64,000 nucleotides of DNA from Stenogyne calaminthoides (lineage: Eukaryota > Streptophyta > Magnoliopsida > Lamiales > Lamiaceae). Each line of letters starts with the position of its first letter. Positions within the stretch are counted from its first letter, which is position 1. The DNA lies in NCBI GenBank assembly GCA_037126765.1, contig JBBCBC010000017.1:27643916-27707915 (forward strand). Reading direction: 5' to 3'. The notes under the pieces are model-generated. The model was given only the letters and a program-made list of their open reading frames with translations, searched no databases and was not told the origin of the DNA. The position numbers and the translations under genes are program-made. Positions 35,535 through 47,888 of this stretch are shown in pieces.

Positions 35535-38299
35535 TCATTTTTTGGTTGACCTTTCTCGTTCATGACCATAAATATTAACAAGATCCGGATTGCCATATTC
35601 ATCCTCATCTCTAATTATTCTCTGGTATGGGCGTGGATTTGCAGGATCATCGAAAGATGGTACAGAATGAGTGAAGTTCTGAAAATGATCATCAATTGTG
35701 TCAACATCTTCATCGACATGGTCGCTAATCTGGAAACTATTGTTAAATTTATTTGACAGAACCACAATGGACCATTTCTTATTAACTGGGTCGGGGACAT
35801 AGAAAATTTGTTGAGCTTGACTGGCCATTATGTAAAGGCCATCTATGTATCCCACATTCTTCAAATCAACGCGTACGAACCCAGAACTTTCAACTTGGAC
35901 CCCGTTACGGATCCTCACCCAACTACACTCGAAGATTGGTTGATGGTGAACAATATAGTCGAGTTCTCAAATGTTGACAATCTGTCCAAAGTAAGTAGTA
36001 TTTGATTGATCCACTGCAGTTGCAGTAATGGACACTCCACTATTCTGCATAGTACTTGTGGCATCATGATCTCTGGTATAAAATGTGTATCCGTTGCTAA
36101 GATAACACTTGTATGAATACATATGTCTATCAGCCATTCTGGATAACCACTTAACTCTTTCATTCACTGATTCTGTTTCCCGTGACAACATATTTTCTAC
36201 ATAACCATTGAACCAGTCAACAAACGTGCGATTGTGCTCAACTTCAATCCACGATCTATCTCTGGTGGGATTTCTCTCAGCAAGTGATCGCATGTGCAGG
36301 TCAATAAAAAGAAGCATGTCGACCGTGTTGTGAAGTACGCACAAGTGCATCCGTGTTAGTTCCTCCATGCTAACACTTACAGGTTGACCACCGGTAATGC
36401 CTTCACCATCCATCCTATTGGTGTACCGGGTAACTGGAAGTCCAATTGCATCGACATTCGGAATAAATTCAGACCAGTACTCGACTGCTTCTTCTACTAA
36501 ATAGTGTTCTGCAATGCATCCCTCCGGCCTGGACTTATTCATCACATATCCTTTGAGCACTTTCATATATCTCTCTACACCATACATCCATCACATACGA
36601 GCAGGACCACACATCCTTATCTCGTGTACCAAATGAACTGTTAGGTGAACCATTATATCAAAAAATGATGGAGGGAAATACATCTCAAGCTCACAGAGAG
36701 TCCCCACAATCTGCCTCTGAAAATCAAGCAATTTTCTAGGATCTATGACCTTGCTACTCATTGCCTTGAAGAACCAACATAACTTTGTTATGGTTATGCG
36801 CACATTTTCAGGCAAGATAGAATGTATTGCAATGGGCAGGAAAGTCTCCATGATGACATGATAGTCATGCGATTTCAGATTCATCAGTCTCATGCCATCA
36901 TCTGATACAAGTCTCTGTATGTTGGAGGAATAACCCTCTGGTACTTTCACATCCTTTAGCAGCTGAAGTAACTCTTTTCTCTCATTCTTGGACAAGGTGT
37001 GTGCAGCAGGAGGTAAGAACGGTTGACCCCTTTCTCTAGGCACAAGTTTTAATTCTGCTCTTATTCCCATATCAATCATATCCATTCTTGCATTGTAACC
37101 ATCCTTGGACTTCTTATCAGCTAGGAGAGTGTTGAGCAAGCTCGCACAAACGTTCTTCTCAATGTGCATTAGATCAATGAAGTGTCTAACATACAACTCT
37201 TTCCAATAGGGCAATTGAAAGAAAATTGATTCCTTCTTCCAATCGCTAGTGGGGACACTCTTTGCGAAGATCTTTCCTTACTGTGTGTCGATATTCTTCA
37301 TCTCATTTAATACATCCGAACCTGACAATAAACGTGGTGCTTCACCTATCTTAATTGTGCCATCGAATGCATCGGCCATTGTTCTGTACTTATGGGTTGG
37401 GTCCAACCACCTCCTATGTCCCATATAAACGGTCTTCCTACAATGACTCAAGCGAATGTGATGTGTCTTCTTGGTACAACAAGGACATGCATCGGCCCCT
37501 TTCACACTATATCCAGATAGATTCCCGTAAGCGGGAAAGTCATTGATAGTTCCAAACATCATGGCCTTCAACTTGAAATTCTCCTTTCTACAATCATCAT
37601 ACACATCGACACCCTCATCCCACATGAGCTTCAAGTCCTCTATCAAAGGAGCCAGATATACATCTATGTCGTTACCAGGTTGTTTGGGTCCTGATATCAA
37701 CATAAACAACATCATGTAAGTGCGCTTCATGCACAACTCGGGTGAAAGGTTATAAACTAATGTAATCACCGCCATGTACTATGGTTGGTACTTTGGATAA
37801 TTGAACGGATTTTATTCCGTCACCGAGAGTGCAAGACGCAAGTGTCATGGCTCGTTGCCAAATTCGATGATGCGACATCGAATGTCTTCCATTTGGGGTG
37901 AATCACCGGGGTGTCTTAAAGATTCCATCTTTGATCCTATCATCATGATACCAAGTTAAATTTCTAGCATCCACAGCGCTACTATACATTCTCCTGAATC
38001 TTGGTATTATTGGAAAGTACCACAACACCTTCACGGGAGATTTAGTTTTCTTATATCGCTTCTCCCCACACTTGGGACATTCATCGAGGTCTGCATACTC
38101 CTTCCGAAATAAGATACAATCACCCGGACAAGCATGAATTTTCTGATGTGTTAACCCGATGGACTTGAGCATTTGTTTAAAGATCATATGCTCTCTTAGG
38201 CAAAGACATTTTCATCGGGCAATAGACCACTAACTGTTTCCAGCATACTTGTGAAGCACTCATCGGACAACTGGTGAGCTGCTTTTAGGTTGAACAATA
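35535..38299 (-). pseudogene. TNP2-type CACTA transposase, 3-prime part
   Basis: Catalyses cut-and-paste transposition when intact. Reading downward: IGLTHQKIHACPGDCILFRK and DECPKCGEKRYKK (37903-38187); the TNP2 core PELCMKRTYMMLF, SGPKQPGNDIDVYLAPLI and CPCC near 37500 (37278-37775); HFIDLMHIEKNVCASLLNTL to PPSFFDIMVHLTVHLVHEIR, a DUF4218-like end (36591-37214); KVLKGYVMNKSRPEGCIAEHY (35967-36587); a DUF4216-like tail (35535-35918). Most gaps between these frames are single in-frame stops, with frameshifts near 37910 and 38190. The N-terminal part lies at 53132-53577 beyond element D. Confidence 0.88.
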
Positions 38300-38304
38300 T
38301 CAAC

Positions 38305-39861
38305 TGTTGGGAAATTTAGAGTTTTGATGAAAGTTCTAAAACACATGTAATAGGACAAGTCAGACCTGTTAGCTGACTGATGTTTATATTACCGTTTATA
38401 GAATACCAGTTGATAATTACTGTATAGAAATGGTGATGTAATAGATAGGTCACATATTGAGGGGGAACCTCAATATGTATAGGTCGATCCAAGATCCAAA
38501 GAATAGCCGATATCCGATGGGCCGAGAATGCAAGAGAAGAACAGAAGATCGACGATCCGATCAAGTCGATATCTCACCAAGTCATCAAGCTCAAACTCGT
38601 AATACTTGAAGATCAGATGACTTCCAGAAGATCACACCAGAAGACCTACATCAACCGAGTCTGCTAGTTGAAGCTAAGTCAACCGCACCGAAGACTCCAT
38701 CAGTAGTCTCGATCGGCTTTTGATCGATCAAAGTCACCACCGTGAAAATCGATGTTTCACCAAATCATACGTCGATGATCCAACAAGAAGAATGTCAAAC
38801 TTAGTTGGAAGAACAACACCGAAAAAGTCGCGATATGTTAACCAATAAGAACAAGACACGATGATCGGAGCCGGCATTTACGGGATTTGGTCCGCTTTCT
38901 CCAACGGCTATAAAAAACACTATTCACGCTTTTTTACATGCCATTCCTGAAGCACGTCACATCAATCCTGCAAGCCTACCAAATATAGTCTGAAATTCAA
39001 ATTGCTCTCCAACGGCTCTTTGATTTCGAGGTCTATAAATATGGGATCACACTTCAGAGTGAAGATACGGAAACCCTGAAACGATCAAGAAGCTCAAGCT
39101 ATAATCAGATTTCCGCACGAAGAACACGAACAAGAAGATTATTTTATTAAGTGTTCATCCCATAAGTTCTTAGCATAGAAATCTTTTCATCTAGCTGATA
39201 GGCTATCTTAAACACTAGAAAAGATTTCATAGTTGGAACCAAAACAATCTTATCTAAACCCAAAGTTAGGTTAAGTTGTTTAGCAAGATTTCAGACTAGG
39301 GTTTCTAGTTCTGATTTCTGGGATCGGTTGAGTGAGAACTCTTTAAATATCTGTCGGTGTACTGTGTTGGACTAACACAAAAATCTAAGTCCAGATTGGT
39401 TTAGTTGGTGCCCTTGTGATAGGGAAGAGTGGACGTAGGATCGGTTTGTCCGAACCACTATAAATCTTGTGTGCCTTTACCGCTTTGATTAATTGTTTAC
39501 ACAATCGCATTTCAACTATTAAAGCAAAGATACATATTCTAAGTTAAGATCACCTAGCACCAAGCTTCGATCGATCGAGTTTGACACTTTAGTCAACTGG
39601 TTAAAAAGATCGACTTTGGAATCGATTTATCAAAACCCGGTTTTTCACACGGGTAAAACTTAGCTTCCGCGACATCGCTTAAACCGATAGTTACCAAATC
39701 GATCCGCTTTTACGGCGATTAGTAAGTTGGTTATCGATCCAAATCGATTCACTTAACTGATCGGGCTAACTTCTTTCACCGATCAAGACAAAAAGTTTTT
39801 TCGTAAGTCTATTCACCCTCCTCTAGACTTCTGCCCTCACAAAATCCGTTTGGGACCTACA
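38305..39861 (+). repeat. 5-prime LTR of element D
   Basis: 1557 bp, TGTTGGGAAATTTAG to GGGACCTACA. A TATA box (ctataaatat, 39032-39041) follows the ccaacggctctttg segment. Several CAG/CTG sites of the 3-prime LTR read CG here (for example agtcgatatctcaccaagtc near 38562). Confidence 0.93.
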
Positions 39862-39863
39862 AG

Positions 39864-39876
39864 TGGTATCAGAGCA
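39864..39876 (+). promoter_or_regulatory. Primer-binding site of element D
   Basis: TGGTATCAGAGCA two bases after the 5-prime LTR, complementary to the 3-prime end of initiator methionine tRNA. Confidence 0.88.
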
Positions 39877-39998
39877 GTGGTTCTACAGACCACTGGCTTT
39901 GAGTATCATCGATTCTTGAGGAAGAATCTTTGTGGTCATTTGAACAGATCTTGAAAAACCGTTTTTAAAACTCATTCATTTTTCCAAAATCACTCAGC

Positions 39999-42480
39999 AT
40001 GGATAATACCTCCGATATGTATCATGATCTGCCGAAGTTCTCAATTGATGAGTATGCAGATTGGGCCATTTATATGTGCAACCATCTAGGTTCGATTAGT
40101 GGCAGAATGATGGAAGTCATTGAAAGAGGACCCATCATCATATATTACGACAACCCTGCAGTTGGAGGAGATCCGCACTTTTGCCTTTGGAAGTCTTTGT
40201 ATGCGAAAAAAGCCCAAATTTTGATGGATGCAGAGGAAAGGAAATCAGATACTCTAGATACAATCGCCACATATTATCATGAAAACAATGGACAAGGTCA
40301 CCAAGGAAAAGATTAAATATCTCAAAATCATGCGAAAGCAATGTGGGATACTCTAAATTAGATATCTTGAAGAAATGATCGATCAAAGACAAATGTCTAC
40401 AAGCGAACCGGTAAAGTTCAAAAAAAGCGAAGATGTTTGCTAACGAGACCATCAACGAAATCGATGGAAGGATTACTATGTCGTTGAATAAGCTACGAGA
40501 ACTTGGTAGAGATGTCGACAACGACATCAACTACAAGATCTTAAGATCCTCACCAAGAAATGGGATATGAAAGTCACGGTAATCAAGGATTGCCAAGACA
40601 TTTCAAAGATGAAGCCGAGTAGCTTGTTCTTAATCCTTAAAGCTCATGAGTTCTATTTAATTGAAAGAGGACAAGCAGATGAAGATGAGGTGCCCGTTTG
40701 AAGCCTCAACTTCCAAATCGATTCTGCGTAAGCCAACCAAAGAGCAGATCAAAGGCCAATGAACTCGTTGGAAACATCGTAAGTCGTCGGCCCGAACAGA
40801 CGCTCCGCTTACGTAAAACTAGAAAAATCAAATATTCAACTTGGTAAGTATCAAGATTCTATAAAGATTATCAACATAGCCGAGGAAGAGATAGGAGATC
40901 ACCCAACGATCTCCGTAAAGAACTAGATCCGATGATCAAGAGATCACAGAGAAGAAAAGAAAAGAGATAATCTAAATGATGAGAGAAGAGATAATCGATC
41001 CGAAAAAGGAGCTCGACTACTATCGAAAAGGGAAGTCACCCGATAGATCATATACGATTTGAGGATTCACCGAAAGAAAAGGTTTCGTGGATCAAGGAGC
41101 GCGGTTTCAACCGTGAGAAGCCAAATCACTACAAATAAGCAGATCGCCTGCACTGACGCCAAAAGAAAGGGAAGAAAAGAGGAACAGAAGAGAGCAACGC
41201 ACAGGACGTAAAAGCCATGGTTGCCGACACATCCGAATCGACGATTCCTATCTCCGCCTCCGAGGATTCTCGGATACCTCTCAGAGAATATTTCGCCCGA
41301 TAAGCAAAGTTGCCGACTTCTATGAGAATGCAGATCCGATATTCTCTTCGATGATGATGAGATCTCGCCGATGGCCAAGGAGGACCAATCTGAGGTAACC
41401 TCCAAACCTTGTGCTTTGTCTGCTTTTACACCTGCTATCATTAGCACACCTTCTGAAGAGATTGACCTGCAGCTCTACTCGAGCAATTGCTTGATGATCT
41501 CTCCAATGCAGTAGACACTTATGCTATAGTGGAAGTTTAAAATGACAAGCTAAGGATCATAAATAATCGACTTGTTAAAGAGAACGATCTCAAAGAAAGC
41601 TACCGAATCGAAATCACCGAAACTTCTCGTATAAAAACCGAGGAACTTAACATTCGAAAGTTAAGTTTTCGATCGGAGAAGCAGATCAAAAGATCGCCTA
41701 GCAATTAACAAACAAAGAAGTTCGATGACTTCAAAATCCTTCAGGCTAAATTTGATGAGCTATTCCGACTGCATGAGAGTCTAAAATCTTCTGAGGATAA
41801 TTTGCGCAAGAAAATAGAGGTTTTTACAAAATCTTCTAAAACTGTTCAAGATATGAACACCTATTTTCGAACAACGATTAACAAGAAGGGACTTGGGTAT
41901 GAGAACCCTTCCACATCCTCAAAATCCCCGGTTGATTCACCTCAAAAAGGTGTAATCGACGAGTTCGACAAAGATACACCAAAAGCCAAACTTGTATCTA
42001 ATAAGGGAAAAAGACCAGTTGAGCAGGTAAGGTAGGTGCCTAACCAGAAGGGGAAATGAAATGGACCCCAACTGGTAAAGCATCAGCCGAGGAATCAACA
42101 GAAGAATCCAGTTCTTCTGAAGAGACCTCAACCTGATCAACAGATCAGGTATCAGAAAAGACAACCTGTAAAAGGGAAGTCTAATCTGAGACCCAATCAA
42201 GGTCAGCTGCTGAATAAGCACACTTTAGGTAAACTGCAAAAACCACCTATGCCAAAAAGATATGAATCTTTTGATGGTAGCAGTCGTACCTACCCCTATA
42301 ATCGAAACCTAGGGTCACCGCACTTTGAGCCACAATCGAAGAAAAAAGAGACAAACAAAAAGATAAATCCCAAGTCTTCTAAGTTACCCAAGGCTCACAC
42401 TAATAATCATACCAATCGAAAAGATATAAAGAGACGTATGATTATGTTGATAGGTATGGGAGACAAATCAGGCCTTCTGA
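39999..42480 (+). pseudogene. SIRE-type gag of element D, frameshifted
   Basis: The ATG at 39999 opens a 105-residue frame (MDNTSDMYHDLPKFSIDEYA). Further frames match a UBN2-type capsid (KKWDMKVTVIKDCQDISKMK equivalent near 40560-40620). A Cys/His knuckle is partly readable near 41010 (CxxCKREGSHPIDHI-like, frame-shifted). A charged C-terminal region is in the frame 41802-42035 (KGLGYENPSTSSK). A coiled-coil, Lys-rich central part is expected of SIRE gag. The frame breaks about every 100-300 bases. Confidence 0.78.
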
Positions 42481-45400
42481 TCTAACTGATCACAATAGAA
42501 GTGCTCTGTTTGTATGGATCCCCAAAACCAAACCTAACCCCTCAGGACCCAATCCAAAAGGGGTACCTAAAGCCTGATTTGATTGCAGGTTCGCGTGGGT
42601 CTGGCCAACAAAGGAGGTGTGCAAAACTATCTCGGTACATCGATAGTGGATGCTCACGGCACATGATCGTAAGCAAACACCTCCTCGGCTCTTACATAGA
42701 ACAAAAGGCCCGCGTGTACTCTTTTTCGTGATGATAACTTTGGTTATACCAAAGGATTCGAACCTTAGAGAATGATGATGTACAGTCACTTTGAGTCTCG
42801 TATGTCGAAGGTCTAAAGCATAACCTATTATCGGTTTCACAATTCTGCGACAACGGATTCAAATAAGTTAAGTTCTCGATCGATCAATGCACTATCAAAA
42901 ATTGAGCCACTCAACAAATTTTGCTAATCGGTTTCAAGGAAAGGGTCGATCTACACAAAGAAATTGGAACAGTTGACCAAGAAATAAATGCCTAATTGTT
43001 AAGAGTTCCAAAAGTAGCAATTGGCTCGCACAAAAGAATGAGTCATCCGAACTTTAAAACTCTTAATAAGATAGCAAGGATGTCTCTAGTGGAAGGTCTT
43101 CCCGAATGAATTATTTTCAAAGGATCGTATACATGTGTTGCATGTCGGAAGGGAAAACAGTCAAAGCTCCATTCAAGGGAATTCTGGACCGGCATCCAAA
43201 CAGAGTATTGCAAAACGCTTATATGGATCTATTTGGACCAAGCTTACACGGTCGATCTCGTGAACGACGAAATATACTCGTAATCGTGGATGATTATTCC
43301 AAGTTTACAGGTTATATTCTTACATAAGAAGAATGAGACGACAAACGAAGATACCCGAAATGCTTAAAAGATTACAAAATGAGAAGGGTGTCGATTGTAG
43401 TAAAAATCGATCGATAAAGGTACATAATTTCAACTCTTTTATAACCGATTTTTGCTCTAAGTTTGGTATACAAAGATGAGACATCACCGCAAAGAACGCC
43501 ACAACAAAATGGAGTAGCGAATCGGAGAAACAGAACACTCAAAGAAGTTCGCCGACGATGTTAAATTTAACATGCGATACCAAGCCGCTTTTACAAGCGT
43601 AAGCAATCAACACCGCATGTCATACTCGTAACATATGTCTTCCGACTAAGGCTCACTACAAAACACCCTATGAACTGTGGAAGTGCGTAAAACCTCGTGT
43701 TTTCTTACTTCCATGTTTTTTTTGGGTGTAAGTGTTTCATACACAACAATGAGAAGAGTCATTGAAGACCTTTGAGGCCAAGTCGATGAGGGTATATTCT
43801 TAGGATATTCCTCATCTAGCAAGGCTTTTCGGGGTTTACAATGCATTTAACCCTAGTTGTGGAAGAAACACCCCATGTAGTCTTTGATGAAGCATCTTCA
43901 ACAAGAGAAATCGCCTCGAGAACAAGATGTACCGATCAACCAAGACTGATGCTCGTAAAAATGGATCACTAACGATCAAGGAAAAAGGATCGACATCGTA
44001 ATAAAGATACATTCCGATCTAGCCGATTCACCGGATCAATCGATCCTAAGGTACGAAAAAACGTCGATGAAGAAGCCGGCATACAATGAGATAAAGATCA
44101 ATCGAACCATCCGGCTTCGGGGGGAACACCTGAAGTTCCCACGAGCAGACATCAGCACATGATGAGTCCAACATCAGCTGAGACGTGTTCTTATCAAGTG
44201 GATCATAACTCTGCACCACTCCCAATCGCTAGTAATGAATCTTTATCATAAATGGATGATGTTCTCCAAACCGACTCAAATCGAACAGAAGGACCTGGAT
44301 AACCAGTCATCCAACTGATCTGATCATAGGAGACCCATCTGATAGAGTTAAGACTAGACATCGATTGGTGAAAGTGCCATGTATTGTCAAGTATCCGCCT
44401 ATGAAGGAACCAACAACAATGAGAGGAAGTTTCTACAAGACGCAAGCTAGATTCTAGCCATGCGCAGAAGAGCCGAACAGCCGAGAGAAATCAAGTTTGG
44501 GAACCGGTGGATGACCAAATCATCAAGACGTAATTGGCACGGAGTGGGTTTTCAAGAACAAGAGAGATGAGAAAAATGTCATAACCAGGAATAAGGCAAG
44601 ACTTGTTGCTAAGGGGTATTCACAATCATAAGGAATTGATTATGATGAGACCTTTGCACCGCCGCCGCCTAGAAAGCCATTCGGGTCAAGCTTCGCATAT
44701 GCTTCCCACAGAGGGTTCACTGTGTATCAGATGGACGTAAATAGTGCATTCTTAAACGGGGTACTAGTAGAGGAAGTTTATGTCGAACAACCTCCAGGCT
44801 TTGAAAAGGGCAACCAAGTGTACCGTTTAAGAAAAGCTCTTTATGGCTTGAAACAAGCTCCTCGAGCTTGGTATGATACACTCTCTCGCTTCTTGATAGA
44901 CAAAGGGGTTCACTAAAGGAACAAAGGGATGTAACCTTATTCGCAATAGAAGATGGAGAAGATATTCGATGGTTCGATCTATGTGATCGACATCATCTTC
45001 GGATCTCCCAACAAGAGTCTATGTGAAAGATTCAAAAAAACGATGCAAGGGAAGTTCGAGATGTCCATGATGGGGCAGATGAGTTACTTTTTGGGTCTAC
45101 AAGTAAAACAAAGTACATAAGGGATATTCATTTGCCAAGAAAAGCACACTAGGAATTTATTGGCTAAGTTTGGAGTTCAAAACTGTAAGGAAGCCAAAAT
45201 TCCTATGATGACTGGATTCAAGATGGATCCAGATGAGGATGGTCAGAAAACAAATCGAAAAGAATATAGGGCTCTCATTGGATCCTTACTATACCGACCG
45301 CCCGGCAGACCCGATATCACTTTTTGCAAGAGGGGTGTATGTGTCGATTTCGTGCAAATCCAATGCAAAGCCACCTAGAAGCGAAACTAAGCGGATTAAA

Positions 45401-45980
45401 AGTATCTGAAGGGGACAAGAAACCTTGGTTTATTTTACCCATCGATGATAATCTAGAGCTTAGTGGGTATTCTCGATTACGATTATGGAGGTTGCAAGAT
45501 TGACGTAAAATCAACCTCGAAACATGTCGGGTTTTAGGAAGTAAACCGATCTCGTGGTTTTCAAAGAAGCGACATCGCTTCATGACATCTACTATCAAGC
45601 GTAATAATATATGGTCAGCAGAAAGTCATTGCTCCCAACCGCTCCGCTTAGTCGGCCGAAATGAAGGATTATAACATTGTAGCTAAGAATGTACCTATAT
45701 TCTCGCGATGAAGAATAGTGCTATTGCAATCACTCGTAATCTCGTTTCTACATACAAGATGCAAGCATGTGGATGTCGACACCATTTTATAAGAGATCAT
45801 GTTGAAAAGAAGAATATCGAATGGAAAAAGATTCACACCGATTTACGAAAGTCGATATTCTAACCAAGCCACTAACCGAGATCGATTCGAGAGAATTATG
45901 CAATGAGCTAGGGCTTCGGATCTTGGAGAAAAAGCACCTAAAATGCTTGATGGATTGTTCTCGAAACCACCGGTTAAGAG
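42481..45980 (+). pseudogene. SIRE-type pol of element D, frameshifted
   Basis: Protease: YIDSGCSRHM (42640-42667), with the catalytic DSG intact. Pre-integrase: KRMSHPNFKTLNKIA (43033-43077). Integrase core: ILDRHPNRVLQNAYMDLFGP and ILVIVDDYSKFTG (43180-43320), then a frame-shifted QQNGVANRRN equivalent near 43500. RT: EWVFKNKRDE near 44540, YQMDVNSAFLNGVLVEEVYV (44728-44787), ALYGLKQAPRAWYD, IIFGSPNKSLCERF near 45000. RNase H to a final LTKPL-like end near 45880. The LTASRPD motif position (45291-45315) reads YRPPGRPD. Confidence 0.86.
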
Positions 45981-46269
45981 ACTAACCAAAGTTAAGAGGA
46001 ATCATTGAGTTTGGTATCTCAATCGATCGGAAGATCGACCAAGGAGCCGATATGAGAAGTCGATCAGATACAAATTTGTCGATTAAAGAAAAACCGATCG
46101 ATTAAAGGTTTATCAGATTAAAGAAAACGCTCAGATTAAAGGATTATCTGAATAAATCAGTTGGGTTATTTCTCTCTTTATAAGTCGATTAAGTTAACAT
46201 TCAACAAGCAAGATTCACAAGATTAAAGCTTACATCGCATAAGAAAACAGGTAATTTACACAACAATGG

Positions 46270-47071
46270 AATAATAGAAATTTTCATTGATAAAGACCCG
46301 AAGGTCAGGTTTACATTACAAGTTACAAGTACAAGAGGACCCGGAGGTCAGTACATAAGTCATAACCGAAAACCCTAAAACTATAACCCTAAACCCTCAT
46401 CCTAACCATAGAAGAGGGGGAGAGAGAGAGAGATTTTAAGATCTCATGCTCCCATTTTCCCCCACTTAACAAGGGTAAGAAGGCTTTGAAATAATCCTAA
46501 AGCCTCTCGCTGAAGCTAAAACCAATGGAGCGAGAGAGGCCTTGATAGGATTTCAAGCCGAGCCCCTTAGACACAAGTCAATGGGCTCTCCAGCTGTTAA
46601 ATGGAGCACATGTGCCAAGAAAGTGGTTCAAAGACCTTATGGCCACATGTGTTACATGAAAAAATTGAGTTGATATACGAAGATCAGCTGTTGTCTGATC
46701 AAGACCGTATATCAAACTCATGTTTTATATCAGACTGAGTCTGTTGATGCTAATTTCGTCATCTCGATAGACACACAAGGTGCATACGGTTAGGAGAAGT
46801 GTCTTCTCGGTTCATGACATGAAGAGATCCGCCGCCTTGGTGGTAGAGAAGCTTAGCAACAATTGTATGTGAAATCTTTGATGACGCACGAAAAAAAAAA
46901 GGATAAGGGACACACAGGGTTGATTTGAGAAGTCAAAATCATTGAAAAAGGGGTAAAGGTGTTTGCCGGAAGTTTCACCGGAAATAAGGGTTCACCAGAA
47001 TACATGATTCTACAAAGAAGATAAGTATGGTGAATGGGTTATGTTGTGTAAAACATTGGTCCAATTTATAG
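46270..47071 (-). other. Apparent antisense transcription unit between pol and the 3-prime ORF of D
   Basis: On the minus strand a good TATA box (CTATAAATT, 47071-47063) is followed by a 50-codon ORF from an ATG at 47005 to a TAA at 46853 (MYSGEPLFPVKLPANTFTPF...). A stretch with broken frames (46480-46640) and an AT-rich tail with aatgaaaatttctatt near 46290, similar to a plant poly(A) region, come next. I see no known domain. Antisense ORFs between pol and the 3-prime LTR are known in several plant LTR retrotransposons. Transcription is inference. Confidence 0.42.
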
Positions 47072-47888
47072 AGGCCAAGCAAGGGTGCAAATGCAAATTT
47101 GATTTCAAAAAGCCTTTTAGAGAAATTTGCATCACAAGGACAGCGTGTAGGAATCACGCGACTGATAATTGGATAAATTTACGGTGGATTGACATATCGA
47201 AATATTCAGACTATAATTACGCATGTCAAATCGTGCCAACTTAGGGAATAGAGACTACTATTCTAGACTAAGTTTTGGCGGTAACACGTATCCCAAGAAT
47301 TGGCTTGATTTGAGAAGAATCAGATTAGGTCAATCAAATATGATTACATACTTAAATCGATCGATGAGGAAGATCAGTTGAGCTTAATACCTCAACAAAT
47401 CGATATATATATATCAGTCTATGAGAAAAACAGAAATATCAGTTGAAGGGGGAACTTCAACTGATCAAGGAGGATCAGAAAAGGGAAATCAGACGCAAAG
47501 TGAAGCGGATCAGTTGAAAAGAACAGTTGGGAAATTATAAGGATTAGGCAGAAAACTAAGATCAACAAGTGGAATCAACAACTACAAGTGGTATTGATCG
47601 ACATAAATATCACCAACCGGACACGCTTTTCTGTTTCCTTGTTTATTGCTTACTTATTTGATCTTATCTGATATTATTTGCCTTACTGTACTCATTACCT
47701 TTTGTGACGTATTCCCTGCAAAACATTTAATGCGAACTTGGGGTACTTGTATTAATTGCTACAAAATGTGCTTTTAAATCCAAAAGGTATTCGTACGTGC
47801 TTTTCCTGACCATACGGTCAAAATCGCTTAATCTGGATCGTTTAATCTTTTCAAACGGTTGATCTTCCAATCTCGTTTTTCCCTCCTC

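Noticed and set aside
35562..36005. Plus-strand ORFs opposite the CACTA transposase
   Set aside because: Shadows of the minus-strand DUF4216-like coding sequence.
46376..46400. Interstitial telomere
   Set aside because: Only a few degenerate CCCTAAA words; far too short for a telomeric tract.
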